From Luteibacter sp. dw_328 (GTDB taxonomy: Bacteria > Pseudomonadota > Gammaproteobacteria > Xanthomonadales > Rhodanobacteraceae), in contig NZ_JAAVUW010000007.1 of NCBI RefSeq assembly GCF_018449605.1, positions 186,001-250,000 on the forward strand: 64,000 nt of DNA, given 5' to 3'. The notes beneath the pieces were generated by a model that had not been told where the DNA came from, did not search any database, and saw only the letters and a list, made by a program, of their open reading frames with translations. Positions 8,003-17,631 of the stretch are shown in pieces. Every line of letters starts with the position of its first letter. Position 1 is the stretch's first letter. A program made the position numbers and the translations under genes.

Positions 8003-8800
8003 TCAGCGCGCGATCATCCATTCGTGGGCGGGATCGTTGCGGAAATGCCATTCGCGGCGGGGACCGGCCATGACATTGAGGTAGTAGCCGCGGTAGCCGT
8101 GCGGCATCACCACGGGGTGGTAGCCGCGCGGCACCATCACGACGTCGTGGTCGCCAACGGCCATCGATTCGTCGATATCGCGGTCGTCCGTGTAGACACG
8201 CTGGAAGGCGAAGCCCTGCGGCGGATCGATGCGGTGGTAGTAGGTCTCTTCGAGCACGCTTTCGTCGGGGAGGGCGTCGGTGTCGTGTTTGTGTGGCGGA
8301 TAGCTGGAGGAGTGGCCGGCGGGCGTCAGCACTTCGACCACGAGCAGCGATTCGGCCTGCTCGGTCTCCGGGAGCACGTCGCACACGTAGCGCGTGTTGG
8401 CGCCGGTGCCGCGCACGGAGCGTTTCATCGAGCCGGGCTCGATCAGGCGGACGTCCAGGCGTCCACTGGCGGGTGCCGAGGCGACGGCGAGCTCCGCGTC
8501 GGACTGCGCGGTCACCTTATAGACCGACGACGGCGGCGCGTAGATGGCGTGGGTGGAACGGTCTTCGAACACGCTCTCGCGCCCACCCAGGCCCTTCCAG
8601 TCGTGGCCGCCGACGATGACGTCGACCGTGCCGGTAAGGATCACCAGGCAGCCTTCACGGTCGGCGGGCAACGCGATCTCGGTCGTCTCGCCGGCAACGA
8701 GACGACGTGCCTCGAACCCGACGTGCTTCCAGTGGGCGGATTCCGGCGTGACGCGAACGATGGCCTCGCCCTTGGCGGCGGCCTTGACCAGCAGGCTCAT
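8003..8800 (-). CDS. iolB: 5-deoxy-glucuronate isomerase IolB
   Basis: A 265-aa KduI/IolB-type bicupin that isomerises 5-deoxy-D-glucuronate to 5-dehydro-2-deoxy-D-gluconate. The visible family motifs are SSYPPHKHD (metal-ligand His pair), [22 protein letters not shown] (Glu and His ligands) and [25 protein letters not shown] near the C-terminus. The ATG at 8800 overlaps the iolE stop by 4 bp (ATGA), showing translational coupling. An in-frame upstream extension overlaps iolE and is rejected. Confidence 0.94.
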   Translation of the reverse strand: MSLLVKAAAKGEAIVRVTPESAHWKHVGFEARRLVAGETTEIALPADREGCLVILTGTVDVIVGGHDWKGLGGRESVFEDRSTHAIYAPPSSVYKVTAQSDAELAVASAPASGRLDVRLIEPGSMKRSVRGTGANTRYVCDVLPETEQAESLLVVEVLTPAGHSSSYPPHKHDTDALPDESVLEETYYHRIDPPQGFAFQRVYTDDRDIDESMAVGDHDVVMVPRGYHPVVMPHGYRGYYLNVMAGPRREWHFRNDPAHEWMIAR

Positions 8801-9705
8801 GCGACCTCCCGCACCGACACGCCATCGAGCAGCGAACGCAGCGTGTTGTAGCCTTTTTCGGCAAATTCGAAGCTGGGAGCGACGGAAGGATCCTGTTCGG
8901 CCTCGACGACCAGCCAACCCTTGTAGCCGTGGGACTTCAGCCGGTCGATGATGCCGGCGAAATCGATGCAGCCGTCACCCGGCACGGTAAAGGCACCGTT
9001 GAGCACGGATTCGAGGAAGGTCCAGTGGCGGTTGCGCGCCATGCGCACGATGCCGGGGCGTACGTCCTTGCAGTGGACATGGCAGATGCGATCGATATGC
9101 CTGTTCAGGACAGTGAGCGGATCGCCGCCCCCGAAATACGTGTGGCCGCTGTCGAAGAGAAGGCCCACGTCGTCGCCGGTGTTGGCCATGAGCTGGTCGA
9201 CATCGTCGGGCGATTCCACATAGGCACCCATGTGGTGGTGGTACGCCAGGCGCACGCCACGGGAGAGCGTGAACGCCGCGAACTCGGTGAGGTTGTCGCC
9301 GTAACGCTTCCAGTCGTCCGCCGTACGGAAACGCGGACGCTTGTAGAGCGGATGCGGTTCGCCCTGGATGGCATCGGCCACCTCGCCGTAGACCATGACC
9401 TTGCAGCCGTTCTCGGCGAGCAGGCGAAGGTGGGTCTCCACGGCGACGATCTCGTCCTTCGCCGGGCGCGCCGCGACGCGGCCGCTATACCAGCCGGAGA
9501 CGACGTCGAGTCCGTAGCCGGCCATCAGGTCGCGCAACGCGGCGGGATCCTTCGGGAACTTGTTGCCGAGTTCGAAGCCTTCGTAACCGATGGCCTTGCC
9601 TTCACTGAGCGCCGTGGAAAGCGGTGTCTCGCCACCGAGCGACGGGAGGTCGTCGTTGCTCCAGGAGATCGGGTTGATGCCGATGCGGATGGGATCATTC
9701 TTCAT
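8797..9705 (-). CDS. iolE: myo-Inosose-2 dehydratase IolE
   Basis: A 302-aa xylose-isomerase-like TIM barrel that dehydrates 2-keto-myo-inositol (scyllo-inosose) to 3D-trihydroxycyclohexane-1,2-dione. Motifs: IGINPISWSNDDLP at the N-terminus, GYEGFELGNKFP, LAYHHHMGAYVE, LLFDSGHTYFGGGDP, HVHCKDVRP and WLVVEAEQDP, supplying the Glu/Asp/His metal ligands of the family. Length equals the usual ~300 aa. The start overlaps the iolD stop by 4 bp. Confidence 0.95.
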   Translation of the reverse strand: MKNDPIRIGINPISWSNDDLPSLGGETPLSTALSEGKAIGYEGFELGNKFPKDPAALRDLMAGYGLDVVSGWYSGRVAARPAKDEIVAVETHLRLLAENGCKVMVYGEVADAIQGEPHPLYKRPRFRTADDWKRYGDNLTEFAAFTLSRGVRLAYHHHMGAYVESPDDVDQLMANTGDDVGLLFDSGHTYFGGGDPLTVLNRHIDRICHVHCKDVRPGIVRMARNRHWTFLESVLNGAFTVPGDGCIDFAGIIDRLKSHGYKGWLVVEAEQDPSVAPSFEFAEKGYNTLRSLLDGVSVREVA

Positions 9706-11585
9706 GCTGGCGTGTTCCTGGCCTTGCGGCCCACGGTGGCGGATTCATAGCCCGCGCGCGCGTCGCGCACGGCTTCCCGCGTGGAAACTTCCGGCACCGC
9801 CACTTCCCACCATACGCCGCCTTCTTCGGTCGTGCGCGTGTGGTCGGTATCGATGCTGATGAGATAGGTACGGTCAGCGTCGCGTGCCCGCTCCATGGCC
9901 GCTTCGAGCCCGGCGATGTCGGCCACGTGCTCGGCGATGGCGCCAAGCGAACGGGCGTGCGCCGCGAAGTCGATCATCGGCATGCCGTGGCCGCCTTGCA
10001 GGCAGTCGTCGAACATGTTGTTGAAGGGCGCGCTTCCGGTCGCCTGTTGCAGACGGTTGATGCAGCCGTAGCCGCGGTTGTCCAGCAGCACGATGATGAG
10101 CTTGGCGTCGAGCATCACCGAGGTGGCGATCTCCGAGTTCATCATCAGATAGCTGCCGTCACCGACCATGACGACGACTTCGCGCTCCGGCGCGGCCATC
10201 TTCGCGCCCAGGCCGCCGGCGATCTCGTAACCCATGCACGAGTAGCCGTATTCCATGTGATAGCCGCCCGGGGTTTCCGTGCGCCACAGCTTCTCGAGTT
10301 CGGCGGGCAGGGTGCCGGCGGCGCAGAGCACGATGTCGTTGACCGTCGACTGCGACGACGAGCGCTGCACCGCGCCGATCACTTCGCCATCGTAAGGCAG
10401 GCGGCCCGGCGGTGCGCTGCGTTGTTCGGTGATGCGCGACACCACGTGCACCCACTCGCTGGCGGCATCGCGGGAGCGTGTGGTCCAGGCATCGGGTGCG
10501 GCCCAGTCTTCGAGACCGAAGCTCAGGTCGTCGAGGACCTGACGTGCATCGCCGATCACTTCGAGGCCTTCGCCCTTCAGTGCGTCGAACGCATTCACGT
10601 TCACCGACAGGATGGGTACGTGCGAGAACAGGGCGTTCGAGCCCGTGGTGAAGTCCTGGAGACGCGTGCCCACCGCGATGATCAGGTCGGCATCGCGAAG
10701 CAGGGCGTTGGCTGAGGATGACCCGGACACGCCGGCGGGCCCGAGGTGCAGGGGATGGTTCCAGGGTAAGGCGCCCTTGCCGGCCTGGGTCTCACACACC
10801 GGTACGCCGTGCTTGTCGGCGAAGTCGAGCAGCGCGTGCGAGGCCTTCGCATAAAGGACACCACCGCCGGCGATGATCACCGGGCGCTCCGAGGCTTCGA
10901 TCGCGTCCAGTGCGTACATCAACTCGTCGTCGGTCGGTTGCGGTGCGCGGAAGACGATTTCGCGTGGCTCGAAGAACGAGATCGGAAAATCCCAGGCCTC
11001 GGCCTGCACGTCCTGCGGAAGGGCCAGTGTCACCGGCCCGCAGAGGGCGGGATCGGTCAGTGCTCGGATCGCGCGGGGCAGGGCGACGAGGAGTTGTTCC
11101 GGGCGGACGATGCGATCGAAGTAACGCGAGACCGGGCGCAGCGTGTCGTTGACCGACACCGTGCCGTCCGAGAAATCCTCGAGCTGCTGGAGTACCGGAT
11201 CCGGCGCGCGGGAGACGAAGATGTCGCCTGGCAGCAGGAGTACCGGCAAACGGTTCACGTGAGCGAGCGCGGCCGCGGTGACGAGGTTGGTGGCACCGGG
11301 ACCGATGGATGTGGTCACGGCCATCATGCGGCGACGCATGTTCGTCTTCGCATAAGCGATGGCGGCATGCGCCATGGCCTGCTCGTTATGGGCGCGGTAG
11401 GTTGGCAGCTTGTCGCGGGCTTCGTACAGCGCTTCGCCGATGCCAGCCACGTTGCCGTGGCCGAAGATGGCGAAGACGCCGCCGAACAACGGCGCCGATT
11501 CATCGGAGTCCGCGTCGCGGCCGCGCAGGGCGGCCAGGTAACGGATCAGCGCCTGGGCGGTGGTAAGACGGATGGTTGCGCTCAT
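9702..11585 (-). CDS. iolD: 3D-(3,5/4)-trihydroxycyclohexane-1,2-dione acylhydrolase IolD
   Basis: A 627-aa thiamine-diphosphate enzyme that opens the inositol-derived ring to 5-deoxy-D-glucuronate. The N-terminal domain carries the cofactor-activating Glu in RAHNEQAMAHAAIAYAK, the middle domain resembles other acetolactate-synthase-like proteins, and the C-terminal GDGSYLMMNSEIATSVMLDAKL...LDNRGYG segment is the ThDP/Mg motif. The ATG at 11585 (MSATIRL) sits inside the iolC stop overlap (ATGA); the longer frame upstream overlaps iolC and is not used. Confidence 0.95.
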   Translation of the reverse strand: MSATIRLTTAQALIRYLAALRGRDADSDESAPLFGGVFAIFGHGNVAGIGEALYEARDKLPTYRAHNEQAMAHAAIAYAKTNMRRRMMAVTTSIGPGATNLVTAAALAHVNRLPVLLLPGDIFVSRAPDPVLQQLEDFSDGTVSVNDTLRPVSRYFDRIVRPEQLLVALPRAIRALTDPALCGPVTLALPQDVQAEAWDFPISFFEPREIVFRAPQPTDDELMYALDAIEASERPVIIAGGGVLYAKASHALLDFADKHGVPVCETQAGKGALPWNHPLHLGPAGVSGSSSANALLRDADLIIAVGTRLQDFTTGSNALFSHVPILSVNVNAFDALKGEGLEVIGDARQVLDDLSFGLEDWAAPDAWTTRSRDAASEWVHVVSRITEQRSAPPGRLPYDGEVIGAVQRSSSQSTVNDIVLCAAGTLPAELEKLWRTETPGGYHMEYGYSCMGYEIAGGLGAKMAAPEREVVVMVGDGSYLMMNSEIATSVMLDAKLIIVLLDNRGYGCINRLQQATGSAPFNNMFDDCLQGGHGMPMIDFAAHARSLGAIAEHVADIAGLEAAMERARDADRTYLISIDTDHTRTTEEGGVWWEVAVPEVSTREAVRDARAGYESATVGRKARNTPA

Positions 11586-13552
11586 GCGGCCGCGCCTTCC
11601 TTCATTCGCTGGTCCGGCGTGCGCCGTCCGTCGCGCCACAGCGCGATCATGCGTTCGAACGCCGCGCGGGCCTGTGCGACCAGGGTGGCGTCGTCGATCT
11701 TGCCGGCCAGCCAGGCCGAAGCGGGCTCGATGAAGAGCGTACGGCCCACGGCGAAGCCGCGCACCGTCGAGCTGTCGAGGGCGTCGGTAAAGCCGGCTGC
11801 CAGCGCTTCCACCGGCGCATTGAGGCCGAGCAGGAGGACGCCTCGGCAGTAGGGATCCCGCTCGTGGATGAGCGCATCGATCGCGCCCCAGGCCTCGCGA
11901 CGCGGCGGACAGAGCTTCCACCAGTCCGGCCGGATGCCGAGGTTGTAGATGCGCTTCATCGCGCGCAGCACCTGGTCGTCGCGGTGCGCGGCGTCCTTGC
12001 AGCCCGGCGGAATGACCTCGAGGAGCAGTTCGTGGCCGCTCACCTTTGCTGCGTCATACAGGGCCAGCAGCTGGGTCTCCTGCTCCACGCGGTGCATCGG
12101 GTCGGCGTCCGGATCGAAGGCGACCAGGCACTTGATGACGTGTTCCTTCGGCCAGCTCACCAGCTGCGTGCCGATGGAACGGCCGCGTTCGAATTCGAGC
12201 GGGTTGGAGCCGGGGACTTCCACCGGACGACCGATCCACCAGCCACGGCCACTGGCTGAGTTCAGCGCGTCCTGACCGTAACGGTCGTCGGCAAGCAGGC
12301 CGATGTGCCCGTGCAGCTGACCGGCGCGCTCCGTCGCGGCGACGGCCTCGACCAGCAGTTCCTTCAGCCGCGGAATGTTCGCCTCGTGACCGCCCACATC
12401 ACGACTCAGTTCGAAGAACGGCGTGCGGTGGTCGAAGGCAAAGACGTAGAGATCGTCCCAGGTTTTGCGCGGCACCGAGGTGCGGTGCAGATGGGAAAGC
12501 TCCTTATCCAGGTCCGGTCGCGGGATACCGCCTTCACGGGCGAGGAAGGCATCCAGTTCGGCGCGGCTCGGCATAGCTGGCGCGCAACCGTGGCGAGATA
12601 CGACGATGGCGCCGCAGGCATTGGCGAAGGCACAGGCACGCTCGATGCTCTCGCCACTCAGCCAGCCGGTGAGGAAGCCGGACAGGAAGGCATCGCCGGC
12701 GCCGAGCACGTTGAGCACCTCGACGCGGCTGCCGCGATACGTCGGTGCATCGTCGATGCTCGCGGGAATGACGCCCTCGATGACGCTGCAGCCGATGGCG
12801 CCACGCTTGACCACGAGGGTGGCCGCAGTGATACCGCGAACGGCACGCAGGGCGGCCATGAGGTCTTCGCTACCGCCCGCGATATGGAACTCTTCCTCCG
12901 TACCGACGATGAGATCGAAACCGGGAAGAATGGCCTGCAGGTGACGGGTGACGTGGTCGGCGGCGACGAAACGCTGCTCGCCTTCACCGCGGCCGGTCAG
13001 GCCCCAGAGCACGGGGCGGTAGTCGATATCCAGCACGGTGCGCACGTCGTGCTTGCGGGCCAGCTCGATCGCACGCGAGCTGGCCGCATGGACGCCCGGC
13101 TCGGAAAAATGCGTACCGGTGATGGCGAGCGCCCGGCATGTCGCGATGAACGCTTCGTCGATATCGTCCGCGGTCAGCGCCATGTCGGCGCAGTTCTCGC
13201 GATAGAACAGCAGCGGGAAGGTTTCACGATCCTTGATGCCGAGGATGGCCAGCGCGGTCAGGCGCTCATGGTCGATCCGGATCTGGCTGACATCGCTGCC
13301 TTCGGCGGCCAGTGTCTCGGTGAGGAAGCGGCCCATGTGGTCGTCGCCAACGCGGGCGAGCATCGCCGAATGCATGCCCAGTCGGGCCGTGCCGAAAGCG
13401 ACGTTGGCCGAGGAGCCGCCAAGGTACTTGGCGAAGCTGGTGACGTCTTCGAGGCGGGCGCCGATCTGTTGGGCGTAGAGGTCCACGGCGAGCCGGCCAA
13501 GGCAGGCGACGTCGATGGGGCGGGAGGGGGAACGGGGCAGGGGGCTTCGCAT
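11582..13552 (-). CDS. iolC: Fused 5-dehydro-2-deoxygluconokinase / DUF2090 aldolase-like protein (IolC)
   Basis: A 656-aa two-domain protein. Residues ~10-330 form a PfkB/ribokinase-type sugar kinase (VACLGRLAVDLY, LGGSSANVAFG, signature NVLGAGDAFLSGFL with the catalytic Asp) that phosphorylates 5-dehydro-2-deoxygluconate. Residues ~345-650 are a DUF2090 TIM-barrel domain (VFAFDHRTPFFEL, LLLEVIPPG, RPDWWKLCPP, GVLLLGLNAP, FAVGRTLF). In such fusions the second domain is thought to supply the IolJ aldolase step, making DHAP and malonate semialdehyde. No separate iolJ is present here, which supports that idea. A 13-bp gap separates it from the ATPase gene upstream. Confidence 0.93.
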   Translation of the reverse strand: MRSPLPRSPSRPIDVACLGRLAVDLYAQQIGARLEDVTSFAKYLGGSSANVAFGTARLGMHSAMLARVGDDHMGRFLTETLAAEGSDVSQIRIDHERLTALAILGIKDRETFPLLFYRENCADMALTADDIDEAFIATCRALAITGTHFSEPGVHAASSRAIELARKHDVRTVLDIDYRPVLWGLTGRGEGEQRFVAADHVTRHLQAILPGFDLIVGTEEEFHIAGGSEDLMAALRAVRGITAATLVVKRGAIGCSVIEGVIPASIDDAPTYRGSRVEVLNVLGAGDAFLSGFLTGWLSGESIERACAFANACGAIVVSRHGCAPAMPSRAELDAFLAREGGIPRPDLDKELSHLHRTSVPRKTWDDLYVFAFDHRTPFFELSRDVGGHEANIPRLKELLVEAVAATERAGQLHGHIGLLADDRYGQDALNSASGRGWWIGRPVEVPGSNPLEFERGRSIGTQLVSWPKEHVIKCLVAFDPDADPMHRVEQETQLLALYDAAKVSGHELLLEVIPPGCKDAAHRDDQVLRAMKRIYNLGIRPDWWKLCPPRREAWGAIDALIHERDPYCRGVLLLGLNAPVEALAAGFTDALDSSTVRGFAVGRTLFIEPASAWLAGKIDDATLVAQARAAFERMIALWRDGRRTPDQRMKEGAAA

Positions 13553-13565
13553 AAGGGTTCCGTAA

Positions 13566-14354
<789 letters not shown>

Positions 14355-14365
14355 GGTGGCACTCC

Positions 14366-15499
14366 TCACTTCGTCGCCGCAGCGCGGCTGCGGATGTAAT
14401 GGTTGAACAGCACCGCCAGCAGCAACATGCCGCCGAGGAAGACGCGGTACCAGTCGGAATCGATATTGGTGTACGAGATGCCGATCTGCACGACGCCGAA
14501 GATCAGCGCGCCAAAGCACGCGCCGATGACCGAACCGAAGCCACCCGTGAGCAGGGTGCCGCCGATGACCACGGCGATGATCGCCTCGAACTCCTTTTGC
14601 AAGCCGCGATCGGCTGCGGCGGAACCCACGTCGGCCACCTGCAGCACGCCGAACAGGCAGGCACAGAAGGCGGTGAGCACGAACAGGGAAATCTTCACGC
14701 GACGTACCGGCACACCGACATTCTTCGCGGCGTTGGAATCGCCGCCGACGGTGTAGATCCAGTTGCCGAAACGGGTGCGGGCAAGCACGAAGCCGGCAGC
14801 CAGGGCCATGACGATCCACCACACGAGCACCTTGGGCAGGCCGCCGACCACCGGGTCGCCGCTGGGCAGCTTGGTGATCAGGTTCATGCTGGCCAGTCCA
14901 TTGAACAGCCAGTGGAACGTGGTGCCCTGGAAGAGCGCCGAGATGACCGGGTCGTCGGTGAACTTGTCACCGATACCGCTGACGATGGTGCTGTTGGCGA
15001 AGCTGGTGGAAAGCACCAGCGTGAGGCCACGCAGGATGAACATGAAAGCGAGCGTGACGATGAACGACGGCAGCTTCGTGCGTACGACGAGGTAGCCGTT
15101 GAGCGCGCCCAACGCCATGGAGCCGACGAAGGCGAAGATCACCGCGGCCCACAGCGGCCAGCCGAGATACATGGGTGGAATGGCCACCATGACACCGGCG
15201 AATCCGATCATCGAACCCATCGACAGATCGAATTCACCGGCAATCATGAGGAGGCAGGCGCCCACGGCGATGATGCCGAGGTAGCCGGCCACCTGGGCCC
15301 AGTTGATGATGCCATCGAGCGCGAACATGCCCGAGCCGCCGGCGAAAACGCCGAAGAAGGCGAAGACCAGCACCGTGCCGGCAATGGACCCCAGTTCGGG
15401 GCGGTCCAGCAGGATGCGCCACGGTGACAGCTTGCGTACGCGTTCGTCCGTGGATTTCGGTTCAATCATGTTCGTAACGCTCTCGTTGATGGCACTCAT
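14366..15499 (-). CDS. Inositol-type ABC transporter permease (RbsC-like)
   Basis: A 377-aa inner-membrane permease of the BPD_transp_2 (RbsC/XylH) family with about ten hydrophobic segments. Typical strings are [64 protein letters not shown] (the EAA-like cytoplasmic contact with the ATPase) and [24 protein letters not shown]. The start is taken at the ATG of MSAINES (15499). It lies between the ATPase (11 bp) and the binding protein (22 bp). The inositol specificity is inferred from the operon. Confidence 0.9.
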   Translation of the reverse strand: MSAINESVTNMIEPKSTDERVRKLSPWRILLDRPELGSIAGTVLVFAFFGVFAGGSGMFALDGIINWAQVAGYLGIIAVGACLLMIAGEFDLSMGSMIGFAGVMVAIPPMYLGWPLWAAVIFAFVGSMALGALNGYLVVRTKLPSFIVTLAFMFILRGLTLVLSTSFANSTIVSGIGDKFTDDPVISALFQGTTFHWLFNGLASMNLITKLPSGDPVVGGLPKVLVWWIVMALAAGFVLARTRFGNWIYTVGGDSNAAKNVGVPVRRVKISLFVLTAFCACLFGVLQVADVGSAAADRGLQKEFEAIIAVVIGGTLLTGGFGSVIGACFGALIFGVVQIGISYTNIDSDWYRVFLGGMLLLAVLFNHYIRSRAAATK

Positions 15500-15521
15500 G
15501 GTTCTTGGTCCTTCCGATCGC

Positions 15522-16565
15522 TTAGCGGTACGTGCCGGCGTACTTCTCAACCGTCGCCACGTTGTCCTTGGTGACGAACGCGGGACCCGAGCTCACGCCG
15601 GTGGCGGTATAGACCGGGTGCAGGTCGTACTGCTTCAGGCGCGCCTGGAACTTCGGGTTGGCCTTCAGCGTGGCGATGATCTTTGCCGGATCGTTGGTTT
15701 TCTGGTCATGCGCGATCACCAGGGCGGCGATGCCCATGTAGCCCTGCAGGTACGGCTGTTGATCGATCGCGTACTGGATGGTGCCGGACTTGATGCCGGC
15801 GATGATCGCGGGCGACAGGTCGAACGTGCCGAAGTTGATCTTGCCGACCAGGTGCATGTCGTTGACCACCTTGATGGTCGGCTCGGCGGCATTCGGGCCA
15901 AGGGCCAGGATGGCCTGGGTCTTGGGGTTGCTGCGCAGGTAGGCGCTGACCTTGCTGGCGACCACGGTCGGGTCCATGCCGGTGTCGATCATCGAGGTCT
16001 TGCGCCAGTCCTTCACGCCGATCGCATCGGCAAAACCCTGGCAGCGTTCGAATGACGCGTTGTTGGTCGCGTAATGGTTCACGCAGACGAAGCTGGTGAC
16101 ACCGGCCGCCTTGGCGCGGTCACCGGCGGCTTTACCGGCGTCGTACTCACCCTGGCCGACGTGCAGGATCGCGCCGAGTTTCTTGCTCTCGTCCGGCGTG
16201 CCGGAGTTGATCGTGACGATGGGAATGCCCTTGGCCGAGACCTTGGCGGCCGGCGCCTTGAGCACGGCGAAGCTGGCGATATCGAAGGCGACACCCTGGT
16301 AGTTACGGGCGGCGGCCGATTCCAGCTGGCGGGCCATTTCGCTGAGGTCGCCGTTGCCTGAACCGCGGTAGTCGACGTCTACGCCGAAATCTTCGCCGGC
16401 CTGCTTGATGGAGTTCTTGATGGTGTTCCACCAGGAGTCCGAGTCGGCGGCGTGGGTCACGAGGACATAACGGTCGCCCGGGGCCGCCTGGGAGGCGGGG
16501 GCGGCGAGGCCGAGACCGAGGGCAAGGGCTGCAGCCAGGGTGGCTTGAATCAGTTTGGATCGCAT
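15522..16565 (-). CDS. Periplasmic sugar/inositol-binding protein
   Basis: A 347-aa solute-binding protein of the periplasmic-binding-protein 1 (Peripla_BP_4) fold. The signal peptide is residues 1-26 (ALALGLGLAAPASQA), followed by YVLVTHAADSDSWWNTIKNSIKQAG, YRGSGNGDLSEMARQLESAAA, GIPIVTINSGTPDE, HVGQGEYDAGKAAGDRAKAAG and ILALGPNAAEPTIKV. These are the ligand-cleft positions of ribose/inositol-type binding proteins. It is the first gene of the minus-strand iol operon, with GGAGG before the ATG at 16565, and it diverges from the RpiR regulator. Confidence 0.92.
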   Translation of the reverse strand: MRSKLIQATLAAALALGLGLAAPASQAAPGDRYVLVTHAADSDSWWNTIKNSIKQAGEDFGVDVDYRGSGNGDLSEMARQLESAAARNYQGVAFDIASFAVLKAPAAKVSAKGIPIVTINSGTPDESKKLGAILHVGQGEYDAGKAAGDRAKAAGVTSFVCVNHYATNNASFERCQGFADAIGVKDWRKTSMIDTGMDPTVVASKVSAYLRSNPKTQAILALGPNAAEPTIKVVNDMHLVGKINFGTFDLSPAIIAGIKSGTIQYAIDQQPYLQGYMGIAALVIAHDQKTNDPAKIIATLKANPKFQARLKQYDLHPVYTATGVSSGPAFVTKDNVATVEKYAGTYR

Positions 16566-16679
16566 AGTGCCTCCACAGGAGACCGGTTCTACCGGCCGGA
16601 CGGGTGTCGAACGCGATGCGGCCGTGCAGGCCGCTTTTTTGCCGAGAGCGGACCGAGCATGGACCGGCTGTTCCAGCGT

Positions 16680-16695
16680 TGCAATTTGCATTGCA
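16680..16695. promoter_or_regulatory. TGCAAT-N4-ATTGCA dyad
   Basis: A perfect 6-bp inverted repeat with a 4-bp spacer upstream of the RpiR gene, in the divergent control region. A plausible operator for the local regulator or a global one; the binding protein is not known. Confidence 0.45.
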
Positions 16696-16709
16696 GCAAA
16701 AAAATAAAT

Positions 16710-16723
16710 GGAAAATATGTTCT
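16710..16723. promoter_or_regulatory. Candidate IolR operator GGAA-N6-TTCT
   Basis: The sequence GGAAAATATGTTCT has a GGAA-N6-TTCC-like form, the pattern reported for IolR of the RpiR family in rhizobial inositol operons (one mismatch in the right half). It lies 42 bp before the chosen start of the RpiR gene. Only this copy was noticed. Confidence 0.45.
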
Positions 16724-16764
16724 ATCGCGTGCTTCAATGCGGCCGGTCCCCATGGAGTGCCCCG

Positions 16765-17631
16765 ATGGCCAAACGCAGCGAAGCCGATGCCCTCATGCAG
16801 CGCATCGCCGAGGAGTTCGAGGCCCTGCCGCGCCAGTTGCAGGGGGTGGCCCGGTACCTTGAGGAACATCGCAGTTCGATCATGGTCTTGCGCGTCGGTG
16901 AGATTGCCGAAGGCTGCGGGGTGCATGCGTCGGCGGTGGTCCGCTTCGCCCAGCGCTTCGGCTATTCCGGCTTCACCGAGATGCAGGCGGTGTTCCGCGA
17001 GGCATTCACGGCGCAGGCCTCGCCCTCGCGCAGCTACCAGCAGCGCATCCGCAGTGTCATCAAGAACCGCGCCTCGACCATGCCGGCGGTGGAAATCGCC
17101 TCGCGCTTCATCGATGCAAGCCGTGCCGGCCTGGATGAACTGGCCGACGAACTCGATGAAACGCGCTTCCAGAAGGCCGTGGACATGCTCGCCACGGCGG
17201 AGAACATCTACGTGATGGGCGTGCGCCGCTCATTCGCCATCGCCGCCTATATCGCCTATGCGCTGCAGCACACGCAGAAACGCGTGCACCTGGTCAGTGG
17301 CCTGGGCGGCATGTTCCGCGAGCAGTTGCGCAGCATGGGCAAGGGCGACGCGCTCATCGCGATCAGCTTCCCGCCCTTCGGCAAGGAAACCCTCTACGCG
17401 ATGCGCGTCGCGCAACAACACAAGGCTAGTGTGCTCGCCATTACCGAGAGCGATCTCGGTCCACTCGCGCGCCACTCGGACGTTCTGCTCAAGGTGAAGG
17501 AGGGGAGCGCGTTCGCGTTCCGTGGCCTCACCAGCACCATGTGCCTGTGCCAGGCGCTGTTCGTTGCGCTGGCCTATCGGCTCGAACTCACAGTTGAAGA
17601 AACACTTCCCCGAGGAGAATACGATGATTGA
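16765..17631 (+). CDS. MurR/RpiR family regulator of inositol genes
   Basis: A 288-aa regulator with an N-terminal HTH_6 domain (LRVGEIAEGCGVHASAVVRFAQRFGYSGFTEMQ, about residues 40-75) and a C-terminal SIS sugar-phosphate-binding domain (IYVMGVRRSFAIAAYIAYALQ, ISFPPFGKET, VLAITESDLGPLARHSDVLL). The domain layout equals IolR of Alphaproteobacteria; it probably represses the divergent operon until a late inositol intermediate binds. The ATG at 16765 is preferred because GGAG precedes it by 7 bp; an earlier ATG at 16708 would place the candidate operator inside the gene. Its stop overlaps the iolG start by 8 bp. Confidence 0.9.
   Translation: MAKRSEADALMQRIAEEFEALPRQLQGVARYLEEHRSSIMVLRVGEIAEGCGVHASAVVRFAQRFGYSGFTEMQAVFREAFTAQASPSRSYQQRIRSVIKNRASTMPAVEIASRFIDASRAGLDELADELDETRFQKAVDMLATAENIYVMGVRRSFAIAAYIAYALQHTQKRVHLVSGLGGMFREQLRSMGKGDALIAISFPPFGKETLYAMRVAQQHKASVLAITESDLGPLARHSDVLLKVKEGSAFAFRGLTSTMCLCQALFVALAYRLELTVEETLPRGEYDD

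Larger units (their letters stand above)
16566..16764. promoter_or_regulatory. Divergent iol control region
   Basis: A 199-bp gap between the binding-protein and rpiR-type genes, with AT-rich stretches (AAAAAAATAAATGGAAAATATG). It must carry the promoters for both operons and holds the two dyads listed separately. Confidence 0.7.

Noticed and set aside
7977-8384. N-terminal extension of the semialdehyde dehydrogenase
   Set aside because: It overlaps iolB and lacks family similarity; the ATG at 7976 starts a normal MmsA.
11586-11921. N-terminal extension of iolD
   Set aside because: The extension lies wholly within iolC on the same strand and reads as Arg-rich nonsense; the ATG at 11585 gives the normal protein.
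16708-16764. Earlier ATG for the RpiR regulator
   Set aside because: No Shine-Dalgarno, no family similarity, and it would place the operator-like site in the coding region.
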